Below are positions 29,052 to 36,769 of a stretch of 64,000 bases of DNA, piece by piece (positions within the stretch are counted from its first letter, which is position 1; each line of letters starts with the position of its first letter). This DNA comes from Acidobacteriota bacterium. GTDB taxonomy: Bacteria; Acidobacteriota; Thermoanaerobaculia; UBA5066. The notes under the pieces were generated by a model, which saw nothing but the letters and a program-made list of their open reading frames with translations, was not told where the DNA came from and made no database searches. The translations under genes were made by a program, and so were the position numbers. The DNA lies in the NCBI GenBank assembly GCA_016716715.1, contig JADJVE010000001.1, positions 124,001 to 188,000 of the forward strand. The letters are read 5' to 3'.

Positions 29052-29882
29052 ATGAATGCCTCGCACAGAACCCGCCCCGGCCGTTTCGCCCGCGCAGGCG
29101 GAGTCCTTGCGGCCGCGCTCCTTGCGGTGGCCGCCGCCCCGGGTGCGCGAGCCGACGACGCGAAGGAAGAGCGCTTCGAGAAGACGTACGAGATGGCCGG
29201 CGTCCGCAAGGTCCGCCTCCAGAACGTGAACGGCGCCGTGAACATCGAGTCGGGCGGCGAGAACCTGAAGGTCGTGGCCGTCAAGACGGTCCGCCGCGCC
29301 TCCGACGCCGACGTCCTCAGGGAAACCGAGATCCGCGTGACGAAGACGGGCTCGGCGATCGAGATCGAGACGATTCTCCCCAAGCAGGGAAAGTTCTTCC
29401 AGTGGTCCTTCTTCGGGCGATCGAGCTCGGCGGAGGTCTCCTACCAGATCACGTTGCCGGCGGGCGTCGCCGTCGAGGCCGAGACCGTCAACGGCCGGAT
29501 CGTCGCGTCGAAGAGAACGAGCGACCTCGTCCTTTCGACCGTAAACGGCGCGGTGAAGGTGGACGGCCAGGACGGGCCCCTGAAGGTCAACACGGTGAAC
29601 GGCTCCGTCGAGGTCTCGTTCGCGAGCGCGATGCGGCAGGCCAGCCTCGAGACCGTGAACGGCTCGGTGACGGTGACGTGCGCGAAGGACTCCTCGATCC
29701 GCTGCGCGCTCCAGACGACGAACGGCCGGATCCAGTCCGAGTTCCCCGTCACGATCGAGGGCAAGTGGGGCCCGAAGGAGGCCCACGGCTCGATCAACGG
29801 GGGCCGGGAGAGCCTCGCGGTCGAAACCGTGAACGGCGACGTCCGGCTCTTCGTGGCCGATTCCTCGGCCGTCCGCAAGTAA
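29052..29882 (+). CDS. Secreted DUF4097-type beta-strand repeat protein
   Basis: 276 aa. Signal peptide: positive N-terminus, hydrophobic AGGVLAAALLAVAAAPGARA, with Ala-x-Ala cleavage near residue 33. The mature part has seven copies of an x-V-N-G-x-V/I unit (QNVNGAV, ETVNGRI, STVNGAV, NTVNGSV, ETVNGSV, QTTNGRI, ETVNGDV), the repeating strand turn of DUF4097/DUF4098 adhesin-like solenoids. ATG 29052 has GGGAG 5 nt upstream. It is probably an envelope or surface beta-helix of unknown function. Confidence 0.82.
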   Translation: MNASHRTRPGRFARAGGVLAAALLAVAAAPGARADDAKEERFEKTYEMAGVRKVRLQNVNGAVNIESGGENLKVVAVKTVRRASDADVLRETEIRVTKTGSAIEIETILPKQGKFFQWSFFGRSSSAEVSYQITLPAGVAVEAETVNGRIVASKRTSDLVLSTVNGAVKVDGQDGPLKVNTVNGSVEVSFASAMRQASLETVNGSVTVTCAKDSSIRCALQTTNGRIQSEFPVTIEGKWGPKEAHGSINGGRESLAVETVNGDVRLFVADSSAVRK

Positions 29883-29887
29883 GCGCG

Positions 29888-29903
29888 CCTCAGGCCGGAG
29901 GCC
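29888..29903. terminator. Small hairpin between convergent DUF4097 gene and tRNA
   Basis: GCCTC (29888-29892) / GAGGC (29899-29903) with a 6-nt loop, 5 nt after the DUF4097 stop. It lacks a T run. Possibly a bidirectional weak terminator. Confidence 0.3.
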
Positions 29904-29924
29904 GCGTCCCGGGGGAAAAGGAAT

Positions 29925-30008
<84 letters not shown>

Positions 30009-30041
30009 ACCCTCGCGAGGGAGGGGGATCTTAACCGAACT

Positions 30042-30413
30042 CTACTTCGTTGCGGGAGCCGCGGGAGCCGGGGCCGGAGCGACCGGTGCCGCCGGAAGCG
30101 CGGTCACGGGCGCCGGGGCGGCGGGGACGGAAGCCTTCGCGGGCGTCGCCCCGATCGACTTCGCGAGCACGGAGCCGGGGCGCCGCGCCTGGATCAGGGA
30201 GATGGTGACCGCGAGGACCGAGAACGCCACGAAAGACCACGTCGTGATCTTTTCGAGGAGCGTCGTCGCGCCGCGGGCGCCGAAGGTCGTCTGCGAGGAG
30301 GAGGCCCCGAAGGCCGCCGACACATCCGCGCCCTTGCCCTGCTGGAGCAGGACGACGAGGATCAGGAACACGCAGACGATCACGTAGATCGGGACGAGAA
30401 CGTACAGCCACAT
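30042..30413 (-). CDS. secG: Preprotein translocase subunit SecG
   Basis: 123 aa. Two membrane segments: LYVLVPIYVIVCVFLILVVLL and WSFVAFSVLAVTISLI. They flank the SecG core QQGKGADVSAAFGASSSQTTFGARGATTLLEKITTW. An Ala/Pro-rich low-complexity tail of about 40 residues follows. ATG 30413 is preferred to a start 8 codons upstream because CGGAG precedes it and the helix begins right after. Part of SecYEG; lies between tpiA and tRNA-Leu. Confidence 0.95.
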   Translation of the reverse strand: MWLYVLVPIYVIVCVFLILVVLLQQGKGADVSAAFGASSSQTTFGARGATTLLEKITTWSFVAFSVLAVTISLIQARRPGSVLAKSIGATPAKASVPAAPAPVTALPAAPVAPAPAPAAPATK

Positions 30414-30428
30414 GCGGTGAACTCCGGA

Positions 30429-30464
30429 CCCCGCCAACTGCGCTCGCGGACGAGCTCGGCGGGG
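30429..30464 (-). promoter_or_regulatory. Stem-loop in the tpiA-secG gap
   Basis: Outer stem CCCCGCC (30429-30435) / GGCGGGG (30458-30464) and inner stem GCTCG (30442-30446) / CGAGC (30451-30455) with a 4-nt loop. It lies 15 nt upstream of the secG ATG, after a possible -10 (TATCAT, complement of 30471-30476). It is either a structured secG leader or a terminator of the pgk-tpiA unit. Confidence 0.4.
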
Positions 30465-30527
30465 CCGCAGATGATAGCGGAAACGCTGGCCGGGCGCGAC
30501 TTTCGGGCTCGAAAGGGTCCGGCCGGC

Positions 30528-31277
30528 CTATGCGGCGGCCCGGAGGAGCGCCCCGAACGCCGCCGCGTCCAGGGAGGCCCCGCCCACGAGCCCCCCGTCC
30601 ACGCCGGCCTGGCGAAAGAGTTCCGGCGCGTTCGCGGGCGTGACGGACCCGCCGTAGAGGATCCGGGTCGCGCCGGCAGCGGCCGCCCCCCAGCGCGCGC
30701 TCAGGGCCTCCCGGAGCACGGCGTGCGCCTCGGCGGCCATGGCCGGCGTCGCGGCGAGGCCCGTCCCGATCGCCCAGACCGGCTCGTAGGCCAGAGCGAA
30801 GAGAGGCGGGGGAGCCGCGAAGCCGTCGAGGGCCGTCAGCTGGGAGGTGAGGACGGCCTGCGTCCGTCCGGCGTCGCGCTCGGCGCGCGACTCCCCGACA
30901 CAAAAGAGCGGCGCGATTCCGTTCTCGACGAGGCGCTCGATCTTTCGCGCGAGAAGAGGGCCCGCTTCGCCGTGGCGCTGCCGGCGCTCGCTGTGCCCGA
31001 CGATGCCGATCGAGACCCCGAGCTCCCTCAGGCTGGCCGCCGAAACCTCTCCCGTGAACGCGCCCTGCGCCTCGGGCGAGACGTCCTGGGCGGCGAGCGC
31101 AATCCGCGAGCCCCGGAGGCGGCGGCCGACGCGCTCGAGCGCGCCGAACGAAGGGGCGAGGCCGACGTCGACGCCCGGCGGGAGACGCGCGTCGAGAAGG
31201 TGCTCGGCGAGGGCGAGCGACGCCGACGGCGTCAGGGACATCTTCCAGTTCGCGACGACGAGCCGGCGTGCGGCCAT
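30528..31277 (-). CDS. tpiA: Triosephosphate isomerase
   Basis: 249 aa (beta/alpha)8 barrel interconverting dihydroxyacetone phosphate and glyceraldehyde 3-phosphate. Catalytic Lys in VVANWKM, His in IVGHSERR, Glu in AYEPVWAIGTG, phosphate loop GGSV and GGLVGGASLD. ATG 31277 begins 5 nt after the pgk stop, so the two glycolytic genes form one unit. Confidence 0.97.
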   Translation of the reverse strand: MAARRLVVANWKMSLTPSASLALAEHLLDARLPPGVDVGLAPSFGALERVGRRLRGSRIALAAQDVSPEAQGAFTGEVSAASLRELGVSIGIVGHSERRQRHGEAGPLLARKIERLVENGIAPLFCVGESRAERDAGRTQAVLTSQLTALDGFAAPPPLFALAYEPVWAIGTGLAATPAMAAEAHAVLREALSARWGAAAAGATRILYGGSVTPANAPELFRQAGVDGGLVGGASLDAAAFGALLRAAA

Positions 31278-31282
31278 CGGCG

Positions 31283-32476
31283 TCAGCGCAGGGCCTCGAC
31301 GCCGGGCAGCGCTTCGCCCGCGACGAGGTCGAGCGATGCCCCGCCGCCGGTCGAGACGTGCGAGATCGAGCCCGCGAGGCCTGCCGCGACGACGGCCTCC
31401 ACGCTCTCGCCGCCGCCCACGACGGTGAAGCCGGAGCAGGCGGCCAGGATCTTCGCGACGCCGAGCGTCCCCGCGTCGAAGGGCTTCGTCTCGAAGACTC
31501 CCATGGGGCCGTTCCAGAAGATCGTCTTCGCGTCCTTCGTCATCCGTCGGAACATCTCGAGCGTCTTGGGGCCGACGTCGAACGCGGCCCAGTCGGCCGG
31601 AATCGCGTTCATCGCGACGGCCTTCGCCGCCGACGCCTTCTCGAGCGACGGGGCGACCATGAAGTCCGACGGGAGGACGAGCGAGACACCCCGCTCCTTG
31701 CAGCGGTCGAGGATTTCGCGCGCGATGGGCACGCCCTCGGGCTCGAGCAGCGACTTTCCGACCGGCAGGCCGAGCGCCGCGACGAAGTGATTCGCCATCC
31801 CTCCGCCGACGAGGACGACGTCGGCCTTCTCGACGAGGGTCTTCAGCGCCTTGATCTTTCCCATGATCTTCGCGCCGCCGAGAATCGCGGCGAACGGGTG
31901 GTCGATGTCGGTCGCGACCTTCGCGAGGGCCGTCAGCTCCTTTTCCATGAGGAGGCCGATTCCGCGTCGGTCGCGCGGGAAGAACGCCGCCATCCCGGCC
32001 GTCGAGGCGTGCGCGCGGTGGGCTGTCCCGAACGCGTCGTTCACGTAGACGTCCGCGAGCGCGGAGAGCTGCTTCGCGAACGCCGGGTCGTTGGCCTCCT
32101 CGCCCTTGTGGAAGCGGACGTTTTCGAGGAGGAGGACGCCGCCGGGGGGCAGGGCGCCCTCGGCCTTCTCGGCCTCGGGGCCGACGCAGTCGGGGGCGAA
32201 GGCGACGGGCGCGCCGAGCCGGTGCTCGAGCGTCCGGGCCACGGGCGCGAGGGAGTACTTCGGGTCGGGAGCGCCCTTGGCCTTCCCGAGGTGCGAGGCG
32301 AGGACGATTCGGCGCGCGCCGCGCTCTCTCGCGAGGAGGATGGTCGGCAGGGCCTCGACGACGCGCGTGTCGTCGCGCACGACGCCGTCCTTCAGCGGGA
32401 CATTGAAGTCCACGCGGATGAAGACGCGCTTGCCGTCGAGGTCGAGTCCCGTGATCGAGGGAGGAAGGTCCGCCAT
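31283..32476 (-). CDS. pgk: Phosphoglycerate kinase
   Basis: 397 aa, normal length. N-terminal KRVFIRVDFNVPLKDG, ASHLGKAKG, LLENVRFHKGEEAND, DAFGTAHRAHAST, then C-terminal ATP domain LVGGGMANHF, FWNGPMGVFE and the GGGESVEAV phosphate loop. AGGAGG lies 5 nt before ATG 32476. Divergent from mtnA over a 61-bp gap. Confidence 0.98.
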   Translation of the reverse strand: MADLPPSITGLDLDGKRVFIRVDFNVPLKDGVVRDDTRVVEALPTILLARERGARRIVLASHLGKAKGAPDPKYSLAPVARTLEHRLGAPVAFAPDCVGPEAEKAEGALPPGGVLLLENVRFHKGEEANDPAFAKQLSALADVYVNDAFGTAHRAHASTAGMAAFFPRDRRGIGLLMEKELTALAKVATDIDHPFAAILGGAKIMGKIKALKTLVEKADVVLVGGGMANHFVAALGLPVGKSLLEPEGVPIAREILDRCKERGVSLVLPSDFMVAPSLEKASAAKAVAMNAIPADWAAFDVGPKTLEMFRRMTKDAKTIFWNGPMGVFETKPFDAGTLGVAKILAACSGFTVVGGGESVEAVVAAGLAGSISHVSTGGGASLDLVAGEALPGVEALR

Positions 32477-32525
32477 GGGGTCCTCCTGCAGGTGACCGCG
32501 GCACGATCCTACCCGACCGGGCGCT

Positions 32526-32531
32526 TATAGT
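32526..32531 (+). promoter_or_regulatory. -10 hexamer for a leaderless mtnA mRNA
   Basis: TATAGT followed by 6 nt and GTG 32538; no Shine-Dalgarno. Supports GTG 32538 as the start. Confidence 0.45.
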
Positions 32532-32537
32532 CGGGCG

Positions 32538-33632
32538 GTGGAGATGCCGTCTCGTCCCGCGACGTCCGTCGTGCCGTACGCGTACCGCGCGGGCGTCCTC
32601 ACCCTGCTCGACCAGCGCCGCCTGCCGCACGAGGAGTCCGTCCTCGAGTGCGCGAGCGCCCTCGAGACCGCCGAGGCGATCCGGAGCCTCGCCGTCCGGG
32701 GGGCGCCGCTCATCGGCGTCGCTGCGGCGTACGGGATGTGCGCGGAGGCGCGGCGCGTCCTGCCGCGCGTGCCGGAGGACCTCGACGCGGCGCTCCTCGC
32801 CGCCGCGGATCGGCTCGCGGCTGCACGCCCGACCGCCGTGAACCTCGCCTGGGCCGTCGCGCGGATGCGCGGCGTGGCCCTCGCGACGGCGGGAGGCGAC
32901 GCCGAAGAGCGCGTCCTCCTCCTCGAGGCCGAGGCGGACCTCATAGCCGCCGAGGACCGCGCCGCCTGCGCGGAGATCGGACGGCTCGGGGCCGAATGGC
33001 TGCGCGCGCGTTTTTCCGTCGACGTCCCGACCGTCCTGACGCACTGCAACGCGGGCGCGCTCGCCACGGCGGGAATCGGCACGGCGCTGGGGATCGTGCG
33101 CGCGCTCGCAGCCCGCGGAAGGCTCGCGATCCTCGCCGACGAGACGCGCCCGTTCCTCCAGGGCGCGCGCCTCACGGCGTGGGAGCTCGCGAAGGACGGC
33201 CTGCCCGTCACGCTCCTCCCGGACGTCGCGGCGGCGTCCCTCATCGCGCGCGGGCGCGTCCACGCGGTCGTCGTCGGCGCGGACCGCATCGCCGCGAACG
33301 GCGACGTCGCGAACAAGGTCGGGACGTACGGCCTCGCGCTCGCGGCGCACGCCCACGGCGTGCCGTTCGTCGTCGCGGCGCCCACGACGACGCTCGATCT
33401 CGCGACGCCGGATGGCGCGGCCATCCCGATCGAGGAGCGCGACGGCGCGGAGGTCGTCGACCTGCCGCTGCCCGGCGGCGGCACGGTGTCCCTGGCGCCC
33501 GCGGGCGTCACCGCGCTCTACCCGGCCTTCGACGTGACGCCGTCGGCCCTCGTCGACGCGATCGTGACGGAGCGCGGGATCTCCGAGCGCCCGCACGCCT
33601 CCGGCCTCGCGCGGCTCCTCGCCTCCCGATGA
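32538..33632 (+). CDS. mtnA: S-methyl-5-thioribose-1-phosphate isomerase
   Basis: 364 aa, eIF2B-like aldose-ketose isomerase of methionine salvage. Motifs: ETAEAIRSLAVRGAPLIGVAAAYGM, PTAVNLAWAV, the catalytic Cys in THCNAGALAT and the catalytic Asp in GADRIAANGDVANKVGTYGLA, then PTTTLDLATPDGAAIPIEER. GTG 32538 (6 nt after TATAGT) or ATG 32544 may start it. No other methionine-salvage gene is nearby, so a role with 5-deoxyribose 1-phosphate is also possible. The stop overlaps tsaD (ATGA). Confidence 0.95.
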   Translation: MEMPSRPATSVVPYAYRAGVLTLLDQRRLPHEESVLECASALETAEAIRSLAVRGAPLIGVAAAYGMCAEARRVLPRVPEDLDAALLAAADRLAAARPTAVNLAWAVARMRGVALATAGGDAEERVLLLEAEADLIAAEDRAACAEIGRLGAEWLRARFSVDVPTVLTHCNAGALATAGIGTALGIVRALAARGRLAILADETRPFLQGARLTAWELAKDGLPVTLLPDVAAASLIARGRVHAVVVGADRIAANGDVANKVGTYGLALAAHAHGVPFVVAAPTTTLDLATPDGAAIPIEERDGAEVVDLPLPGGGTVSLAPAGVTALYPAFDVTPSALVDAIVTERGISERPHASGLARLLASR

Positions 33633-34729
33633 GCGGCCAGAGCGGCCCCTTCGGCCCGGGCGGACTCCTTCTCGCGTTCGAGACGTCCTGCGACGAGACG
33701 GCCGTCGCCCTCCTCGACCGAGAGGGCCGCGCGCGCGCCTCCCGGATCGCCTCGCAGGAAGACGCGCACCGCGCCTTCGGCGGCGTCGTGCCCGAGATCG
33801 CGGCTCGGGCGCACCTTCAGAACCTCCCGCCGCTCCTCGAGGCCGTGCTCGCGGACGCGGGCGTGACGCTCGCCGACGTCTCGGCCGTCGCCGCGACGGC
33901 GGGCCCGGGCCTCGTCGGCGCGCTCCTCGTCGGACTGTCGGAGGGAAAGGGCGTCGCGCTCGGTCTCGGCGTGCCGTTCGTCCCCGTCCACCACATCGAA
34001 GCGCACGCGCTGTCGGCGTTCGTCGACCCCGCGGGCGCGCCGGCCGCGCCCGTGCCGGAGCGCTTCGGCGCCCTCGTCGTCTCGGGCGGGCACACGCACC
34101 TCTACCGGTTCTCCGGAGCGCGCATCGACCGCCTCGCGCGGACGCGCGACGACGCGGCGGGCGAGGCCTTCGACAAGGTCGCGAAGATGGCCGGCCTGGG
34201 CTATCCCGGCGGCCCCGCGGTGGACCGTCTCGCGCGCCGCGGGCGCGCCGCGCGGCCGTTTGCGGTCCCGCAGTTCAAGGACCGGTCGGCCGACTTCAGC
34301 TTCTCGGGGCTCAAGACCTCCGTGCGCGAGCGCCTCGGCGAGATCGGCCGCGCGCCGGTCTCGGGGCTGCCGTCCGGGCCCGCGCTCGCGGCGGACGATG
34401 CGCCGCAGGAGCTCGCCGACCTCATGGCCGACGTCGAGGCCGCAATCGTCGACCAGCTCGTGGACCGCGTGGAGCGCATCGCCCGCGAGGAGCGGTTCGA
34501 GGTCCTCACCGTCTCGGGCGGCGTCGCGGCGAATACGCTCGTGAGGGAGCGCCTCCCGGCGTGGGGAAAGACGCGCGGGGTCGACGTGCGCGTCGCGCCG
34601 CGCGCCCTGACGGGCGACAATGCCGTCATGATCGGCTTCGCGGGGCTGCGGCGACTGGCCGAGGGCCGCCTCGGCGAGGGCCTCGCGGCCGTGGCGCGCT
34701 CGCGCTGGCCGCTGGAGTCGCTCCCGTGA
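33629..34729 (+). CDS. tsaD: tRNA N6-adenosine threonylcarbamoyltransferase TsaD
   Basis: 366 aa Kae1/TsaD/Qri7 family ATPase that, with TsaB and TsaE, transfers threonylcarbamoyl to A37 of ANN-reading tRNAs. ETSCDETAVAL, GGVVPEIAARAH, PGLVGALLVG, the metal-binding HHIEAH, VSGGHTHLYRF, DDAAGEAFDKVAKMAGLGYPGGP and TGDNAVMIGFAG are all present. ATG 33629 overlaps the mtnA stop. Confidence 0.97.
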   Translation: MSGQSGPFGPGGLLLAFETSCDETAVALLDREGRARASRIASQEDAHRAFGGVVPEIAARAHLQNLPPLLEAVLADAGVTLADVSAVAATAGPGLVGALLVGLSEGKGVALGLGVPFVPVHHIEAHALSAFVDPAGAPAAPVPERFGALVVSGGHTHLYRFSGARIDRLARTRDDAAGEAFDKVAKMAGLGYPGGPAVDRLARRGRAARPFAVPQFKDRSADFSFSGLKTSVRERLGEIGRAPVSGLPSGPALAADDAPQELADLMADVEAAIVDQLVDRVERIAREERFEVLTVSGGVAANTLVRERLPAWGKTRGVDVRVAPRALTGDNAVMIGFAGLRRLAEGRLGEGLAAVARSRWPLESLP

Positions 34730-36684
34730 GTCTGGTTCTCCTCTGGATCGACTCGACCGGCAAGCCTCGCGTCCGTGTGCTCCGGGGATCGATCCGCGTC
34801 GGGCGGAGCATGGAAGCGGACGTCAGGCTCACCGACCCCTCCGTCGCCCCCCTCCATGCGACGATCGACGCGGGGGTTTCGCCGCCGGTCGTCACGGCCA
34901 TAGCGCCGCTTCTGGTGAACGAGATGCCGACTCGGTCCCAGAACCTCCACGAGGGCGACGTCCTGCGTTTCGGGAAGATCGACGTGACCGTTTCGGACGC
35001 GGCAAACGAGGCGACGGACGCGGCTCCCCCGGGCGTCCCGAGGACGCTCCACCGCGGTCCTCCGGCTCCGACGCCGCCAAATGCCGCATCGTCCACGACG
35101 AGTTTCCCGTTCCTGCGAGTGGCGGCGGTCACGCTCGTGATTTTCGGAGCGGCGTGGGCGATCAACTCAGCGCGAACCGTGAAGTGGCGCGCGCGGCTCG
35201 ACCCGGAGGATGCGAAACTCGCCGAGCGCCGGGCCAGGGGGATCAAGAGTCTGCTCAAACCTGACCCAGAGGAGCCGACTTCCTCCCGAAGCGCTGCCTC
35301 CGTTGCCAGCCGGCCGTCGGCACCTCACGTTTCACCCACAACGCCTGCAACGCCCTCCTCATCCGATAACCCGATAAATGCCGCATTGCGCTCGGTGGTC
35401 TCCATCACGGGCGAGGTCAGGATCGACGGCACCACACAGCAGGTCGTCGGTTCCGGCTTCTTCGTGTCGGACAGCGGGATGGTTCTCACGAACGCGCATG
35501 TCATGGAACACAGCGGGATCTATTCGGGTCGCACGTTTGACGGCCGGCGGCTGAGCCTCAGCGACCGCGAGAGGTCCAGGGAGGTCGACCTTGGTCTGTT
35601 CGTGGCGATCGGTGAGGGACCCTTTCCGCCCCTCCCGTTCGGGACATCGAAGGGCTTGAGCTACGGGGAGCAGGTGTACGCAATCGGCTCGCCGCTCGCG
35701 CAGGAGCTCAGCTTCTCCGTGACGCGCGGGATCGTGAGCAGCCCGCTTCGACTCTTCTCGGGGCACGCCTATCTCCAGCACGATGCGGCGATCAATCCAG
35801 GCAACAGCGGCGGACCGCTCGTGGACGCGCAAGGCCGACTTGTCGGCGTGAATACGTGGAAGATCGTCGGCGGTGTGCAGGGGCTCGGCTTCGCGATACC
35901 CGTCGAGATAGTGGAAGCGACGCTCGCGGGTTGGAAGGCGGGTCCCACCTCCCCGCCCGGCTCCGCTGGAGGCGCCGCGCCAATCTCTGCAAGCCCGTTG
36001 GGTCAGGAGGGCGGCCGGGCGCCTTCTCCGCAGGCAGGAGGGAAGGGCCGCTTTTCGGCTGCAGAAGCGACCACGCCGGACAAGGTGAGAGCCGAACGCG
36101 TTGCGGGAAGACCCTGGTCGAATGGCCTTCTCGTCACGGGAGAGCTCGTGAACAGCGGCGACAGCCATGAGAGAGGGGTCGTCGAGATCTCCGCGATGAG
36201 GCGCGACGGGACGGTCCTCAGGGGGCTCGAGAGCTTCAATGGCCTGGCGCCTCGAGGGCGCCAGGCATTCTCCCGCGAGCTCCTGGCCCCGACTCAGTCC
36301 TCGGACCCTCGAAGCCTGCGCTTCGAGACGGCGGCGACGAGAGTCCACCTCCTTCCGCACCTCAACAGCTGGGACCCCGGGGCCAAGGAGTACATGGAAT
36401 CCGTTGCGTGTCTCGGATATTGGGGAAAGCCCGTCGTCAACGAGAAGACCAAGGAGGTCGATCAGGTTGAGGTCCACGTCCGGAGTTCGTGTCGGGTACC
36501 GGTTCCGGCCGGAAGAACGTGGTTCATCCTCCGGGTTCAGGTCGACCGGGTCATCGAGTCCTGGTCCAGCAACACCATGGCGCGGTTCTTAGAAGACGTG
36601 CCTCCATACGCGGAAATCACCCAGCTCCTGCCCGCCAGAGTCAAGAATGACATGAGGATCGGGGTGGAACCGTGGCGCCCTTGA
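34726..36684 (+). CDS. FHA domain - membrane anchor - HtrA-like serine protease fusion
   Basis: 652 aa. Residues 1-90 form an FHA-like fold (IRVGRSMEADVRL, SVAPLHATI with the Ser/His phosphothreonine-binding pattern). After a linker there is one membrane helix (127-147, FPFLRVAAVTLVIFGAAWAIN). A trypsin-like S1C domain lies at about 220-400, with catalytic His258 (LTNAHVM), probable Asp288 (EVDLGLF) and Ser361 (NPGNSGGPL). No PDZ domain follows; instead a Gly/Pro-rich linker and a 200-residue C-terminal domain I cannot place. Predicted topology: cytosolic FHA, extracytoplasmic protease. GTG 34726 overlaps the tsaD stop. Codon use after 35050 is clearly less GC-biased than in neighbours, suggesting a lineage-specific or acquired gene. 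Confidence 0.82.
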   Translation: MSLVLLWIDSTGKPRVRVLRGSIRVGRSMEADVRLTDPSVAPLHATIDAGVSPPVVTAIAPLLVNEMPTRSQNLHEGDVLRFGKIDVTVSDAANEATDAAPPGVPRTLHRGPPAPTPPNAASSTTSFPFLRVAAVTLVIFGAAWAINSARTVKWRARLDPEDAKLAERRARGIKSLLKPDPEEPTSSRSAASVASRPSAPHVSPTTPATPSSSDNPINAALRSVVSITGEVRIDGTTQQVVGSGFFVSDSGMVLTNAHVMEHSGIYSGRTFDGRRLSLSDRERSREVDLGLFVAIGEGPFPPLPFGTSKGLSYGEQVYAIGSPLAQELSFSVTRGIVSSPLRLFSGHAYLQHDAAINPGNSGGPLVDAQGRLVGVNTWKIVGGVQGLGFAIPVEIVEATLAGWKAGPTSPPGSAGGAAPISASPLGQEGGRAPSPQAGGKGRFSAAEATTPDKVRAERVAGRPWSNGLLVTGELVNSGDSHERGVVEISAMRRDGTVLRGLESFNGLAPRGRQAFSRELLAPTQSSDPRSLRFETAATRVHLLPHLNSWDPGAKEYMESVACLGYWGKPVVNEKTKEVDQVEVHVRSSCRVPVPAGRTWFILRVQVDRVIESWSSNTMARFLEDVPPYAEITQLLPARVKNDMRIGVEPWRP

Positions 36685-36725
36685 GGCGGCCCGGGCGCGA
36701 AAAGTCGGTCCCCGCCCACGTCCGC

Positions 36726-36731
36726 TAGAAT
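36726..36731 (+). promoter_or_regulatory. Possible -10 of lepA
   Basis: TAGAAT, five of six matches to TATAAT, 38 nt before the lepA ATG in the 85-bp gap after the protease gene. No -35 match at 17 bp. Confidence 0.35.
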
Positions 36732-36769
36732 CCGCGCTCCGCCGCGCCTTTTCGCGCCGCGCCCCCCTC

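Noticed and set aside
30528..33596. 1022-codon minus-strand frame covering tpiA, pgk and mtnA
   Set aside because: Only the last 249 codons (tpiA) show family motifs. The remainder is a shadow of pgk in another frame and of mtnA on the opposite strand.
35326..35340. Possible second parS (cacgtttcaccc)
   Set aside because: Only one half-site matches; there is no palindrome, so it is coding sequence of the protease gene.
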